A DNA stretch of 64,000 nucleotides from Bacillota bacterium (GCA_023437365.1 JAEZGK010000103.1:1-64000); one strand, 5' to 3'; counted from the first letter of the stretch, positions 43,704 to 53,212 are shown. Notes: a model not told the origin generated them from the sequence alone. Made by a program: numbers and translations.

Positions 43704-45143
43704 TTATTTTCGAAGTATAACTCTTTTAATCAGCTTCCTAAATCTGTGTTCTTTGTTTGCAATCTCTTCAGCTAAGACAACATTTGTTCTTTGTAAATCT
43801 GTAATGATATTGTTCATATCACTGACCGTATTACTTAATTCACTAATGATTTTATTCAGCTCATCGATCACCTTTCGTTTATCCTCATACATATCAACTG
43901 CATTCTGAATCTCTGTCTGTTTATAAAGTATGGCATGTTCCAGACGGTTGTTCTCGCTTGCACATTCCTGTAATTTATCATTCAGAGACATGACAAACTG
44001 TTCCAGACGGTTGTTCTCGCGCGCGTTATCCTGTAATTTATCCTTCAGAAGCATGACTGCCTCATTCAATGTAGGTATTCCGATGATTCCTGATATTTCA
44101 ATTCTGCTGATGCTATCTTTATTCGTATGCTCAGCATAAATGCTTGCCGGTTCATTCAGAAAATATTTTCGATCAGCTCCCGGAATTCCAAACTCGGTAA
44201 TGCTCAGGACACTGTCTGAAGTCACATTTATATTCTGTAGATAGCAGGGTTCATAGCTTAAATCTATTCTCATCTGCCGAACAGAAGTCAACTTCTTAAA
44301 TGTAAAATCAACAAGAAAGCGGTTGTTCTCTTTTATTCTGTAATTCTGCTGATATTTCTCATCTTCGTTAAAACCCTTTCCAGTATCCACGTACAAAACT
44401 GCGGACATGGTATCAAATCCTTCCGAAGCTGCCTTTTCTATACAGAGCTCTTCTCGATGTGCCTGATAATATTCTTCTTTAACAGCAGTGCATACAAACT
44501 GATAAGCATCCGCAAATTCACGGTTCTTCAAATAGTTCACCTGCTCTTTGGGAAGCATAGCATAGCTGTTATCAAAGCCTGCCTTCTCGACATTCAGATG
44601 TACAATCTGCTCTTTGAGGATGACAAGCCCTGCACTTTGAAAGAACCGTTCCAGTGAATCATAAGCAAAGAATCTCAGATGTGTATTATCCAGCAAGCCT
44701 GTGTTTCTGTATTGAAATTTATTATTCAGCAAATCAATTAGTACCGCATTATGTGCAACATTAGGAATAGACGCCAGAATACACCCCTCATTTTTCAGTA
44801 ATCCAGCTGCTTTAGCAAGCACTTCCTCGGGATGAACCAAATGCTCCAACACATCAGCAAAAATGATATAATCAAATCTGATATCAGAAAACTTGCGAAG
44901 CCATTCATACTTCTCCACGTCCCCTAATACACCATCTTTGGCAAAATTCATTACATAATGATAAGCCTCTTCATCGATCTCTGCGATATATACCTCACAA
45001 TTTTGCTCCTTAGTAAGGTATTTCGTCAATCTGCCCATGGCTGGACCGAATTCCAAGACAACAGAATTAGCCTTCATTTGATTCACAATCAAGGATAATG
45101 AATTTTCCGTATTTAAATCCAAGGGTTCGTCATATTTATTCAC
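43704..45143 (-). CDS. SAM methyltransferase with C-terminal coiled coil (WbdD-like ruler candidate)
   Basis: 479 aa. Residues about 20-170 are a class I methyltransferase: VLEFGPAMGRLTKYLTKE (motif I), DYIIFADVLEHLVHPEEVL and GCILASIPNVAHNAVL. A beta-rich middle (about 220-350) follows. Residues about 365-465 form a long coiled coil that contains two almost identical 21-residue units (KDKLQDNARENNRLEQ, NDKLQECASENNRLEH). The end FRKLIKRVILRK is basic and amphipathic and may bind the membrane. In E. coli WbdD a methyltransferase/kinase caps the O-polysaccharide and its coiled coil sets chain length. This gene lies 3 bp from wzt. No kinase domain is visible here. Confidence 0.82.
   Translation of the reverse strand: MNKYDEPLDLNTENSLSLIVNQMKANSVVLEFGPAMGRLTKYLTKEQNCEVYIAEIDEEAYHYVMNFAKDGVLGDVEKYEWLRKFSDIRFDYIIFADVLEHLVHPEEVLAKAAGLLKNEGCILASIPNVAHNAVLIDLLNNKFQYRNTGLLDNTHLRFFAYDSLERFFQSAGLVILKEQIVHLNVEKAGFDNSYAMLPKEQVNYLKNREFADAYQFVCTAVKEEYYQAHREELCIEKAASEGFDTMSAVLYVDTGKGFNEDEKYQQNYRIKENNRFLVDFTFKKLTSVRQMRIDLSYEPCYLQNINVTSDSVLSITEFGIPGADRKYFLNEPASIYAEHTNKDSISRIEISGIIGIPTLNEAVMLLKDKLQDNARENNRLEQFVMSLNDKLQECASENNRLEHAILYKQTEIQNAVDMYEDKRKVIDELNKIISELSNTVSDMNNIITDLQRTNVVLAEEIANKEHRFRKLIKRVILRK
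43938..44063 (-). repeat. 63-bp tandem duplication in the coiled-coil region
   Basis: Units at 43938-44000 and 44001-44063 are nearly identical (both start GTTCCAGACGGTTGTTCTCG on the plus strand). Each encodes 21 residues, exactly three heptads, so gain or loss of units would keep both frame and coiled-coil register. Confidence 0.8.
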
Positions 45144-45146
45144 AGT

Positions 45147-46340
45147 CTATGCCTCATTTCTCATGCTCCACTCGTGTTCCATAATAAAAATTCCTTCTCC
45201 TACATAAGGAGTATTTACAAAGAACTCTTTCATTCTTCCTCTGTATTCGATCGGAACCTGTGCATTTCTTTCATAGATAGCCACATCAAAGTAATAAGAG
45301 CCGCCCAGCAGATTAACATTGTTGTATTTTAAATATATGGTGTTTTTGCCAAGCTGGTAATCAACACTATACTTATCCAGTAAGGTATTCAGACCGCAGA
45401 TATATTTATTATCAATCGACATAATCGCAATCCCTATTACGATATTCTCTATCTTCTTATAAATCGTGAAATCCAGTTTTATGATAACCTGTTCCCCATA
45501 ATTCATGGATTCAATCACATGATTATTTTTATCAAGAATTTCAATATGGTTGATCTCGCCAAGGTCAGAGGATACAAGGTAATTTCCTGCTTTCTCTTCG
45601 GCTTCCTTTCTCTTCAGGAAGTCCAGATATTTATCGGTTACCGTATCTGTCCCGCCTACACATTCAAGCTTACCGTCTCGGAGCCAGATACAATGATTAC
45701 AGTATCTCTTGATACTGTTAATATCATGGGATACATATAGTATCGTCTTACCCCGGTCTCTGAATTCATTGAACTTGTCCATACATTTCAATTGAAAGTC
45801 TAGATCACCTACAGCAAGCGCCTCGTCAACGATGAGAATATCCGGATCTACATTAATTGCTACTGAAAATGCCAATCGGGCAAACATACCGCTGGAATAG
45901 GTTTTCACGGGCTGATGAATAAACTCTCCGATATCGGCAAAGGAAACGATATCCTCTAGCTTACTCTTAATTATTGCTTCAGTATAGCCTAAGATCGTTC
46001 CATTCAGAAATATGTTCTGAATCCCTGTATATTCCATATTAAAACCGGCACCTAATTCAAGAATTGAGGAAACCCTTCCTTGCTTGACAATACTCCCTGA
46101 AGTCGGATTCAGTACACCGGTGATAATTTTGAGAAGCGTTGATTTACCTGATCCGTTTTTCCCCAGGATGCCGAGGATATCCCCTTTATTTACATCAAAG
46201 GACACATCATCCAAGGCATTGAACTCCCGACTGTATACTTTTTTTGTCGGAAGCACCGATTCCTTCAATCTATCCAGGGGCTTATCATATATTTTATACG
46301 ATTTTGTAAGATTTCTTACACTGATCACAACTTCATTCAT
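45147..46340 (-). CDS. wzt: Polysaccharide ABC exporter ATPase with C-terminal recognition domain (Wzt type)
   Basis: 397 aa. The N-terminal ATPase shows GILGKNGSGKSTLLKII, KTYSSGMFARLAFSVAINVDP (signature), DILIVDEALAVGD and YVSHD. Residues about 250-395 form an extra beta-sandwich (EINHIEILDKNNHVIESMNY, YYFDVAIYERNAQVPIEYRG), as in Wzt proteins that recognise a capped chain end. It partners the permease 24 bp upstream. The methyltransferase gene following after 3 bp fits the model in which the exporter recognises a methylated terminus. TagH and RfbB-type relatives are alternatives, but they lack this domain pairing with a capping enzyme. Confidence 0.9.
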   Translation of the reverse strand: MNEVVISVRNLTKSYKIYDKPLDRLKESVLPTKKVYSREFNALDDVSFDVNKGDILGILGKNGSGKSTLLKIITGVLNPTSGSIVKQGRVSSILELGAGFNMEYTGIQNIFLNGTILGYTEAIIKSKLEDIVSFADIGEFIHQPVKTYSSGMFARLAFSVAINVDPDILIVDEALAVGDLDFQLKCMDKFNEFRDRGKTILYVSHDINSIKRYCNHCIWLRDGKLECVGGTDTVTDKYLDFLKRKEAEEKAGNYLVSSDLGEINHIEILDKNNHVIESMNYGEQVIIKLDFTIYKKIENIVIGIAIMSIDNKYICGLNTLLDKYSVDYQLGKNTIYLKYNNVNLLGGSYYFDVAIYERNAQVPIEYRGRMKEFFVNTPYVGEGIFIMEHEWSMRNEA

Positions 46341-46364
46341 ATTTATTCTTCCCTACTTCTTGAT

Positions 46365-47396
46365 TTATAGCACATCGGCAAAATGAGCTTTCAATTTTGT
46401 AAATAACACGGAGCCTATCAGAAGAATGATTAAAGTAACGCTCCAGAAATATAAGGTTTGCTTCACATTTTGATAAAACAGTATGTTTGTCAGCATACAA
46501 TCTCTATAACCCTGTACAATGTAGTACATCGGATTCAGTTTGAAGATCCAGACAAATTTATCCGGAATCATGCTGGTCTGCCACATGATCGGGGTCAGCC
46601 ACATTCCGAATTGCAGTACGATATTCATGATTTGTCCCAAATCCTTAAAGAATACAATTAAGGAGGAGGTAATAAAGGATAATCCGATCACCAATACGCA
46701 CATGCAGAAAAGATAATAGAAAATCTGCAGCATATAGACAGTCGGATAAATCTTATAAACAAAAAACATGAAGAATATAAAAGTGATAAAAGCAATATGA
46801 ACGACTAAGGACGATAATACTTTTACAATCGGAAGAATTCCGATCTTGAATACCACCTTTTTCACCAGATAGCTGTAGTCGATAAAGGCATTTGTTGCAC
46901 TGCCCCAGGCATCCGAAAAGAAAAACCAGGGCACAAGGCCGCAAGCCAGCCATAGGATAAAAGGAATGTCTTCAATCGGTCTGGACCTGAAGCCTACCTG
47001 GAATACGAACCAAAACATCAGTATCGTACATAACGGCTGAACAAAAGCCCATACAATACCGAAATATGATCCCGCATACTTTGTCTTAAAATCATTACCG
47101 GCCAGAGACAAGATCAGTTTTCGATTGATCAGCAGATCAACAAACAGATTATAGATTACTCTGAGCCTAATGAACTTATAAAAAATAAAAATGGAAATCA
47201 AGGTCAAAAGAAAGGGAACTACCAATAAGACCATGCCATTGGCTTTGGAATTCGCATCTGAGAACAGGTAAATTCCTTTTTGATGATAATTTACTGCGAT
47301 CAAATATCTGTATAACGTCATAAAGATAGGAAACAAGCCCAAATATACCGCTATTCTGATCAGCTGAGACCTATTTTTTTTAATCTTATTAAGCAT
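46365..47396 (-). CDS. wzm: Polysaccharide ABC exporter permease (Wzm/TagG type)
   Basis: 343 aa with about six TM helices in the ABC-2 core (LAGNDFKTKYAGSYFGIVWA, FVQPLCTILMFWFVFQVG, WLACGLVPWFFFSDAWGSAT, SLIVFFKDLGQIMNIVLQFG, FKLNPMYYIVQGYRD). An unusual N-terminal extension of about 80 residues carries two more hydrophobic stretches (LFPIFMTLYRYLIAV and MVLLVVPFLLTLISIFIFYK). It forms the export pore with the Wzt protein. It lies 21 bp downstream of rfbB, in the same transcript. Confidence 0.9.
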   Translation of the reverse strand: MLNKIKKNRSQLIRIAVYLGLFPIFMTLYRYLIAVNYHQKGIYLFSDANSKANGMVLLVVPFLLTLISIFIFYKFIRLRVIYNLFVDLLINRKLILSLAGNDFKTKYAGSYFGIVWAFVQPLCTILMFWFVFQVGFRSRPIEDIPFILWLACGLVPWFFFSDAWGSATNAFIDYSYLVKKVVFKIGILPIVKVLSSLVVHIAFITFIFFMFFVYKIYPTVYMLQIFYYLFCMCVLVIGLSFITSSLIVFFKDLGQIMNIVLQFGMWLTPIMWQTSMIPDKFVWIFKLNPMYYIVQGYRDCMLTNILFYQNVKQTLYFWSVTLIILLIGSVLFTKLKAHFADVL

Positions 47397-47417
47397 ATCA
47401 TACCCCTAATCGTCATT

Positions 47418-48437
47418 CTATCTGTTCTGATACATTTTCTCATAATAGTTCTGATAATCGCCATTGATGATCTTCTCCCACCAGGACTGATTCTCCAAGT
47501 ACCAGCGGATTGTCTTTTTGATGCCTTCATCAAAGGTTGTTGTCGGACTCCAGCCAAGTTCTCCGTGGATCTTCGCGGGATCGATTGCATATCTCATATC
47601 ATGTCCGGGACGATCCGTTACATAGGAAATTAGTTCCTCACTCTTGCCGAGCTCACGTATGATTGTCTGCACTACTTCAAGATTCGTTCTTTCATTGTGA
47701 CCGCCGATATTATATACTTCGCCGACCCTGCCCTTATGAAGAATCAGATCTATTGCGATGCAATGGTCCTCCACATACAGCCAGTCACGTACATTATCAC
47801 CCTTGCCGTATACCGGAAGTGCTTTGCCATTCAGTGCATTGATAATCATTAACGGAATTAACTTTTCAGGAAAATGATAGGGTCCGTAATTATTTGAGCA
47901 TCTTGAGATCGTAGCAGGTACCTGAAAGGTTCTGTGATAAGCCTGTACCAGCAGATCCGCCGATGCTTTTGATGCAGAATAGGGGCTGGAGGTATGAATA
48001 GGAGTCTCCTCTGTGAAGAACAGATCCACTCTGTCTAAAGGCAGATCGCCATAAACCTCATCTGTCGATACCTGATGATATCTGGTGATCCCGTACTTTT
48101 TACATGCATCGAGAAGGACTCCTGTACCGATGATATTCGTCTGTAGGAAGATGCCAGGATCGGTAATGGAGCGGTCAACATGACTCTCAGCAGCAAAATT
48201 TACTATAATATCAGGCTTTTCTTCTTCAAAAAGCCTATTAACAAAATCTCTGTCAGCAATATCACCTTTGATAAATTTAAAATTCTTATTGTCCATCACA
48301 GGTTCTAAAGTTTCCATATTACCTGCATAGGTTAATTTATCCAGGCAAATGATATCATACTCCGGGTATTTACCTACCATATAATGAATGAAGTTTCCTC
48401 CAATAAAGCCGGCTCCGCCGGTAACAATTATTTTCAT
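47418..48437 (-). CDS. rfbB: dTDP-glucose 4,6-dehydratase
   Basis: 339-aa extended SDR enzyme converting dTDP-glucose to dTDP-4-keto-6-deoxyglucose. TGGAGFIGGNFIHYM is the NAD motif, FAAESHVDRSI the RmlB marker, VSTDEVYGDL carries the catalytic Thr/Asp/Glu, YSASKASAD the YxxxK, and NNYGPYHFPEKLIPLMI the substrate loop. Length and motifs fit RmlB exactly. It is third in an rfbA-rfbC-rfbB run, 50 bp after rfbC and 21 bp before the permease gene. Confidence 0.96.
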   Translation of the reverse strand: MKIIVTGGAGFIGGNFIHYMVGKYPEYDIICLDKLTYAGNMETLEPVMDNKNFKFIKGDIADRDFVNRLFEEEKPDIIVNFAAESHVDRSITDPGIFLQTNIIGTGVLLDACKKYGITRYHQVSTDEVYGDLPLDRVDLFFTEETPIHTSSPYSASKASADLLVQAYHRTFQVPATISRCSNNYGPYHFPEKLIPLMIINALNGKALPVYGKGDNVRDWLYVEDHCIAIDLILHKGRVGEVYNIGGHNERTNLEVVQTIIRELGKSEELISYVTDRPGHDMRYAIDPAKIHGELGWSPTTTFDEGIKKTIRWYLENQSWWEKIINGDYQNYYEKMYQNR

Positions 48438-48486
48438 AATTTCTTAACCTTTCAATTGTATATTAGCGTTCCTACGTAATGGTTCA

Positions 48487-49044
48487 TTAACTTAAATATT
48501 TAAAATCTATATCGCTCTCAGATAATTTTGGTGCTTTCAGATCCTTATCAGAGATGGTCGGGTTTTCCACTCCCCAATTCACCTTAAGCTCTTCATCATT
48601 CCAGAGGACCGTTCTGTCTGCTTCATAATTATAGAAGTTATCTGCTTTATACATGAACTCGACACGATCGGTCAATGTGACAAAACCATGAAGAAAGCCT
48701 CTCGGTATTAATAGCTGGCGATTATTTTCAGCCGAAAGCTCAATTGCAATCCACTGTTTATAGGTTGGAGAGCCTTCCCGCATATCTACAACGATATCCC
48801 TTACCGCTCCTCTGACGCAGCGAACAAGCTTGGCCTGGGCAGCATCCCCTTTTTGAAAGTGCAAGCCCCTTAAAGTATTTTTCTGTTCAGAATAGGAATG
48901 ATTGTCCTGCACAAATTTATAATGCAGACCGGCCTCTTCCATGGTTCTTTCTGACCAGCTCTCCATAAACCAGCCCCTACTGTCACCAAAAACCTTCGGT
49001 TCCAGAATATAAACATCCTGCAAATCCGTCTTTAATACGTTCAT
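48487..49044 (-). CDS. rfbC: dTDP-4-dehydrorhamnose 3,5-epimerase
   Basis: About 185-aa RmlC cupin. FGDSRGWFMESW, LRGLHFQKGDAAQAKLVRCV (His base), RDIVVDMREGSPTY and IPRGFLHGFVTL are the family signatures. It epimerises the keto sugar from RfbB. The ATG at 49044 has AGGAG at reasonable spacing; an in-frame ATG 42 bases earlier overlaps rfbA and lacks a site. Its presence shows that an L-configured 6-deoxy sugar such as L-rhamnose is intended, though the reductase RfbD is missing here. Confidence 0.95.
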   Translation of the reverse strand: MNVLKTDLQDVYILEPKVFGDSRGWFMESWSERTMEEAGLHYKFVQDNHSYSEQKNTLRGLHFQKGDAAQAKLVRCVRGAVRDIVVDMREGSPTYKQWIAIELSAENNRQLLIPRGFLHGFVTLTDRVEFMYKADNFYNYEADRTVLWNDEELKVNWGVENPTISDKDLKAPKLSESDIDFKYLS

Positions 49045-49060
49045 ATGCCTTACTCCTATT

Positions 49061-49939
49061 TTAGTAGAATAATTTTCCTTCCGCAACCTTTCTTAGATGC
49101 GCGCCATATAAGGATTTTCCATACAAATCCGCTGCTTCCAGCAGTTTATCCTTCGTGATCCATCCGTTAATGTATGCAATTTCCTCGATGGCAGAAATCT
49201 GTACACCCTGTCTTTTTTCGATTACCTTAACAAATTCAGAAGCTTCATTCAAAGCATCCATAGTACCGGTATCCAGCCATGCATAGCCTCTTCCTAAGGT
49301 GACTACATTCAGGGATCCCTCTTCCAGATACATACGGTTTAAATCGGTAATTTCCAATTCACCCCTGGCAGACGGCTTTACCTGTTTTGCTTTTTCGCAT
49401 ACCCTGTTGTCATAAAAATATAAACCTGTAACACAATAATTTGATTTCGGATTTTTGGGTTTTTCTTCGATGGAAATTGCTTTCCCGTTTTCATCAAATT
49501 CAACGATTCCGAAACGCTCCGGGTCATCTACATAATAGCCGAAGACAGTAGCTCCGTGTTCTCTGGACGCTGCCTCCTTCAGATGCTTAGTCAGACCATT
49601 GCCATAAAAGATATTATCACCAAGAACCATGGCACAGGAATCCCCGTTGATAAATTTCTCTCCGATCAGGAATGCTTGTGCCAAGCCATCGGGGGAAGGC
49701 TGCTCTGCATAACTGAGACTAATTCCGATGCTTGATCCATCCCCCAGCAGTTTTTTGAAATTTGGGAGATCGTGCGGTGTTGAAATGATTAAAATATCCT
49801 TTATGCCTGCTAACATCAAGGTTGATAAAGGATAATATACCATTGGTTTATCATATACTGGCAACAATTGCTTAGAAGTTACCATCGTAAGTGGATAAAG
49901 TCTTGTTCCAGAACCGCCGGCTAAAATAATACCTTTCAT
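49061..49939 (-). CDS. rfbA: Glucose-1-phosphate thymidylyltransferase
   Basis: 292-aa RmlA. GIILAGGSGTRLYPLTMVTSKQLLP and PVYDKPMVYYPLS open the nucleotide-binding domain (first given as GGSGTRLYPLT), with QPSPDGLAQAFLIG, LGDNIFYG, VFGYYVDDPERFGIVE and GRGYAWLDTGTMDAL as further RmlA markers. It makes dTDP-glucose from glucose-1-phosphate. It starts the dTDP-sugar run; the gene before it is a glycosyltransferase 46 bp upstream. Length and motifs are standard. Confidence 0.96.
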   Translation of the reverse strand: MKGIILAGGSGTRLYPLTMVTSKQLLPVYDKPMVYYPLSTLMLAGIKDILIISTPHDLPNFKKLLGDGSSIGISLSYAEQPSPDGLAQAFLIGEKFINGDSCAMVLGDNIFYGNGLTKHLKEAASREHGATVFGYYVDDPERFGIVEFDENGKAISIEEKPKNPKSNYCVTGLYFYDNRVCEKAKQVKPSARGELEITDLNRMYLEEGSLNVVTLGRGYAWLDTGTMDALNEASEFVKVIEKRQGVQISAIEEIAYINGWITKDKLLEAADLYGKSLYGAHLRKVAEGKLFY

Positions 49940-49984
49940 TATGTATTCTCCTTTTATTCACTAGATTTTTAATTAATAATACTT

Positions 49985-51136
49985 CTATCCCTTATTTCTA
50001 AGAAGATTATAACACTTGATTAAAGCTATCCACGGACTTCTTACACCGTATTTCAATATAAATTCATATGATTTCTTAATTATGGAAATTGTCTTTATTT
50101 TTCTCAATGGAAATTTGGTGCATTCCTTAGCATGGTACGATGTAAACTCTTGAAATTCGCAAAATAATTGCTCTGCCACTACAGGTATGCTGTATCTATC
50201 TGACATTAGTTTATTGTTATATTCCTTTATTGCTTCTCTTGCTTCATCGTGTTCTATCAGCCAAGATATTGCGTTAACCCATGCTTCTTCAGTATTATCA
50301 CAAAGCATACCATTGATCTTATTCCGTATAACTCTAGTATAAGGCTGAACATTGGAATATATCCCAACAATATTTGAAGAACTATATTCAATGTATTTAT
50401 TATAATGTTTACAATTATGAAAAAGGGTATCTGGGAGCGGTGCTAAACCTATATCCCAATTTAATTGATCCAGTTTGTCTTTATATGCTTTATAACTGTT
50501 TTCATATGGAAAATGTGTTAACTTAAACTCCTTCACAAGGTCCGGTTCCGCTCCCATGAATTCAATGATAACTCTGTCACCATATCTGTGAAGAACCTCT
50601 CTCAAAGCGCCAGAGATTAAGTTATTAATATCTCCTGCTCTATCAATGGAACCTGCAAAACCAATTTTCACCTTTTTATTACTAGTTGTAATGCTGTACG
50701 GTTTAACTACGCAGGGCTCTTCCATAAGAAATGTTCTTATAAATGTACCACCATATTTTTGCCCCAATAAAGGTGATGGTGTTACAAGAAAATCACACAG
50801 TTGCATAATATGAGAAATTCTGTTTTTCACATTTTTAAGTCTAAAATATGCACCGGATGAGATATATTCAGGTACATTTAGAAGATCATCATCCATAGAA
50901 TAAATTAGCAACTTCCCACATTTTTTAAACTCCATAGCTAATTTTTCTTCTAGAACGGAAGCACTTCTTGCAAAAACAACAATATCAGCCCTTTCACACA
51001 TTGTCTTAGTAACATTTTTTGCTAAGCAATGTTTAAAAGATATCTTACCTCTTTCATATAAATAATTTAACTGATCATATGCACATAACTTTACTGAGGG
51101 AATAAACACTTCATAAATTAAAAGTACATTTGTCAT
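49985..51136 (-). CDS. GT-B glycosyltransferase (GT1/GT4-like)
   Basis: 383 aa. A GT-B layout is visible: an N-terminal domain with VLLIYEVFIPSVKLCAYDQL and ADIVVFARSA, and a C-terminal donor domain with VKIGFAGSIDRAGDINNLIS, LNWDIGLAPLPDTLFHNCKH and KYIEYSSSNIVGIYSNV, where E and SS contact the nucleotide sugar in related proteins. It resembles transferases in rhamnan and capsule loci. The AT content is higher than in the rfb genes next to it. It lies between a GT2 gene and rfbA. The sugar is unknown; rhamnose is plausible from context. Confidence 0.78.
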   Translation of the reverse strand: MTNVLLIYEVFIPSVKLCAYDQLNYLYERGKISFKHCLAKNVTKTMCERADIVVFARSASVLEEKLAMEFKKCGKLLIYSMDDDLLNVPEYISSGAYFRLKNVKNRISHIMQLCDFLVTPSPLLGQKYGGTFIRTFLMEEPCVVKPYSITTSNKKVKIGFAGSIDRAGDINNLISGALREVLHRYGDRVIIEFMGAEPDLVKEFKLTHFPYENSYKAYKDKLDQLNWDIGLAPLPDTLFHNCKHYNKYIEYSSSNIVGIYSNVQPYTRVIRNKINGMLCDNTEEAWVNAISWLIEHDEAREAIKEYNNKLMSDRYSIPVVAEQLFCEFQEFTSYHAKECTKFPLRKIKTISIIKKSYEFILKYGVRSPWIALIKCYNLLRNKG

Positions 51137-51162
51137 AGAAAGAATCTCCGTTTTTCATTATA

Positions 51163-52062
51163 TTACAACTCATTGATTATTAAAAGCATTTTAAAAATCA
51201 AATTATCCAATCTTCTCTGTCGAAATATATCTTTGTGAAATAACAGCTTCGTCTTCATCCTAATACTTTGCTTATATGAAATGATCTCTTCCGCCAAAAA
51301 CTTTATGCTTCCTGTCGGATGATAGCATCTGAGAAATTCCTTCGTTTGCCTGCGAATATTACCGCGATTCCCCTTATATTGCTTCAATCTTTTCCTAAAT
51401 TCATCATAATAGGTAGCCTTCGTGCCAACGATATTATCCCCATGCTGACGATACAGAATATAGGATTCCATATCATATATTACTTTTCCGTAGGCACTTG
51501 CCGTAAGGTACAGCCACCAATCATGCATTACTGTAAAATCAGGTATATGATCTCTGACCAATGTCAACAGTGCCCAGTTCATCAGACAGGTACATCCGGT
51601 ACATATATTTTCTACCAGTGCGTTGCCGAAGCAGGGTACAAATACAGACCTGCGTATCTGGGATTTGATTGGCTTTAACTCCTGATCTGCAAGTATAGTC
51701 CCTGAGGCATATAATACGGGAATTCCAGCATCACTATCCATCATCCCAACTGCTCTCTTAATCTTATCCTGTAACCATACGTCATCCTGATCAGCCAAAG
51801 CATAATAGTCCGAAGTGAGGTCTGTGTGCTTCATCAGATCAAAAAAGCTGCTTCGTACACCCATATTTACTCCCTGATAATATTGAATTCGGGAATCATT
51901 CCTTGCATACTCTTCGATAATTTCCATGGTGCTGTCTGTAGAACCGTCATCGCGGATCAGAAGCTTCCAGTCTGGATAGCTCTGCTTTAGGATACTATCA
52001 AGCTGCTCCCTTAGGTACCGCTCTCCGTTGTAGGTTGACATCAATATCTGTACGTTTTTCAT
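51163..52062 (-). CDS. GT2 glycosyltransferase (rhamnosyltransferase-like)
   Basis: 299 aa with one GT-A domain in the first 220 residues: VQILMSTYNGERYLREQLDS, LLIRDDGSTDSTMEIIEEYA, and YALADQDDVWLQDKI, the DQDD/DVW block common to rhamnosyl and related transferases, followed by MHDWWLYLTASAYG. The last 60 residues are basic (FRQRRLDNLIFKML) and may attach to the membrane. It lies 20 bp downstream of the first GT4 gene of the locus. dTDP-L-rhamnose as donor is inferred from the nearby rfb genes. Confidence 0.88.
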   Translation of the reverse strand: MKNVQILMSTYNGERYLREQLDSILKQSYPDWKLLIRDDGSTDSTMEIIEEYARNDSRIQYYQGVNMGVRSSFFDLMKHTDLTSDYYALADQDDVWLQDKIKRAVGMMDSDAGIPVLYASGTILADQELKPIKSQIRRSVFVPCFGNALVENICTGCTCLMNWALLTLVRDHIPDFTVMHDWWLYLTASAYGKVIYDMESYILYRQHGDNIVGTKATYYDEFRKRLKQYKGNRGNIRRQTKEFLRCYHPTGSIKFLAEEIISYKQSIRMKTKLLFHKDIFRQRRLDNLIFKMLLIINEL

Positions 52063-52081
52063 AGAACTCTCCGATGATATT

Positions 52082-53212
52082 TTATTGACTTAGGACCTTT
52101 CGATATACCCTAGCCATAATCTCCTTGATATGTCTCTCATCATATTGCTTTGCGCACTGTCTGTTATACTCACCATAGCGCTTCGCCAACTCCGGATGAT
52201 GGATCAGCTCTCGCAAGGAGACAGCAAAGTTTTCCGTGTCTTTTGGAGAAAACAGATATCCTCCCTTACCCTCCTCTATGAGATCGACATTTCCTCTGAT
52301 TTTTGAGCAGACAACCGGCAAACCGGCCGCCATAGCCTCCATCAGTGCCGCCGATAATCCCTCCTGATAACTGGGAAAGAAAAATACATCAGAGGCTTTC
52401 ATAATTTCATAGATATCATGACGATATCCGGTAAATATGACTCGATCTGCTATTCCAAGCTCTTTCGCCTGGCGCTTCAAGTTCTCTTCCTGGATACCAT
52501 GACCACAAATCAATAAGACCGCATCCTCTAATTCAGCTTTCTTAAATGCATTGAGCGCCGTGGCATAATTCTTCCGTTTAATCAATTCACCAACAGTCAG
52601 AATGAGTCTCGTATTTTCGGCAACTCCGAGTTCTTTTCTCTTAGCTGCACGGTCAGCTTTCTCCCCGTCAATTACTTCCGAACGGATCCCGATTCCGGGT
52701 AGATATTGAGTACACTTCGCATGGAATTTCTGCGTTCTTTGATAATCCTCCTGGTTGATTGTTACCAATACATCCGTGAACCTGGATAAATATTTTTCCG
52801 CCGGATAATATACCAGCCAGTTAATGACCGGAGCGCCCTTATAAAAGTGCAGGCCATGCGCTGTATATATCAATGGAGCGGTACGGGTGGCCTTAGCTGC
52901 AAGTCTTGCCATCACCCCACCCATTGGAGTATGGCAATGTACGAGTTGAAAGGGAGTTTCCGTCATCAGCTTCCTGAGCTGTTGATACACCTTGATGTTA
53001 TCCCTGATAGCAAAAGGGGATCTGACAAAATCTATCTGATGCCTGACGATTCCTGTTCCGTCAAGGCGTCTGTTATCTGTTCCATAAGAAGGTGTATTGT
53101 AGTTTGAAGCATAATGAACTTCATAACCCATGTCCTGGAGAATTCTCACATTATTCATTTCAAATTGGGGAACAAACCCACTCACTGTAGTTACTAACAA
53201 TACTCTATTCAA
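52082..53212 (-). CDS. GT4 glycosyltransferase, first gene of the glycan locus
   Basis: 376 aa, GT-B fold. VLLVTTVSGFVPQFEMNNVR, VHCHTPMGGVMARLAAKAT, YTAHGLHFYKGAP, the C-terminal LILTVGELIKRKNYATALNA and SYQEGLSAALMEAMAAGLPV (E-x7-E type donor motif) match EpsD/EpsF-like transferases. It starts at a TTG (53210-53212) with TGAGGAT before it. It follows the zinc-ribbon gene and its terminator by about 50 bases, so its promoter must be in that short gap or arise by read-through. It probably adds the second sugar to the lipid-linked starter; that is inference. Confidence 0.9.
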   Translation of the reverse strand: MNRVLLVTTVSGFVPQFEMNNVRILQDMGYEVHYASNYNTPSYGTDNRRLDGTGIVRHQIDFVRSPFAIRDNIKVYQQLRKLMTETPFQLVHCHTPMGGVMARLAAKATRTAPLIYTAHGLHFYKGAPVINWLVYYPAEKYLSRFTDVLVTINQEDYQRTQKFHAKCTQYLPGIGIRSEVIDGEKADRAAKRKELGVAENTRLILTVGELIKRKNYATALNAFKKAELEDAVLLICGHGIQEENLKRQAKELGIADRVIFTGYRHDIYEIMKASDVFFFPSYQEGLSAALMEAMAAGLPVVCSKIRGNVDLIEEGKGGYLFSPKDTENFAVSLRELIHHPELAKRYGEYNRQCAKQYDERHIKEIMARVYRKVLSQ

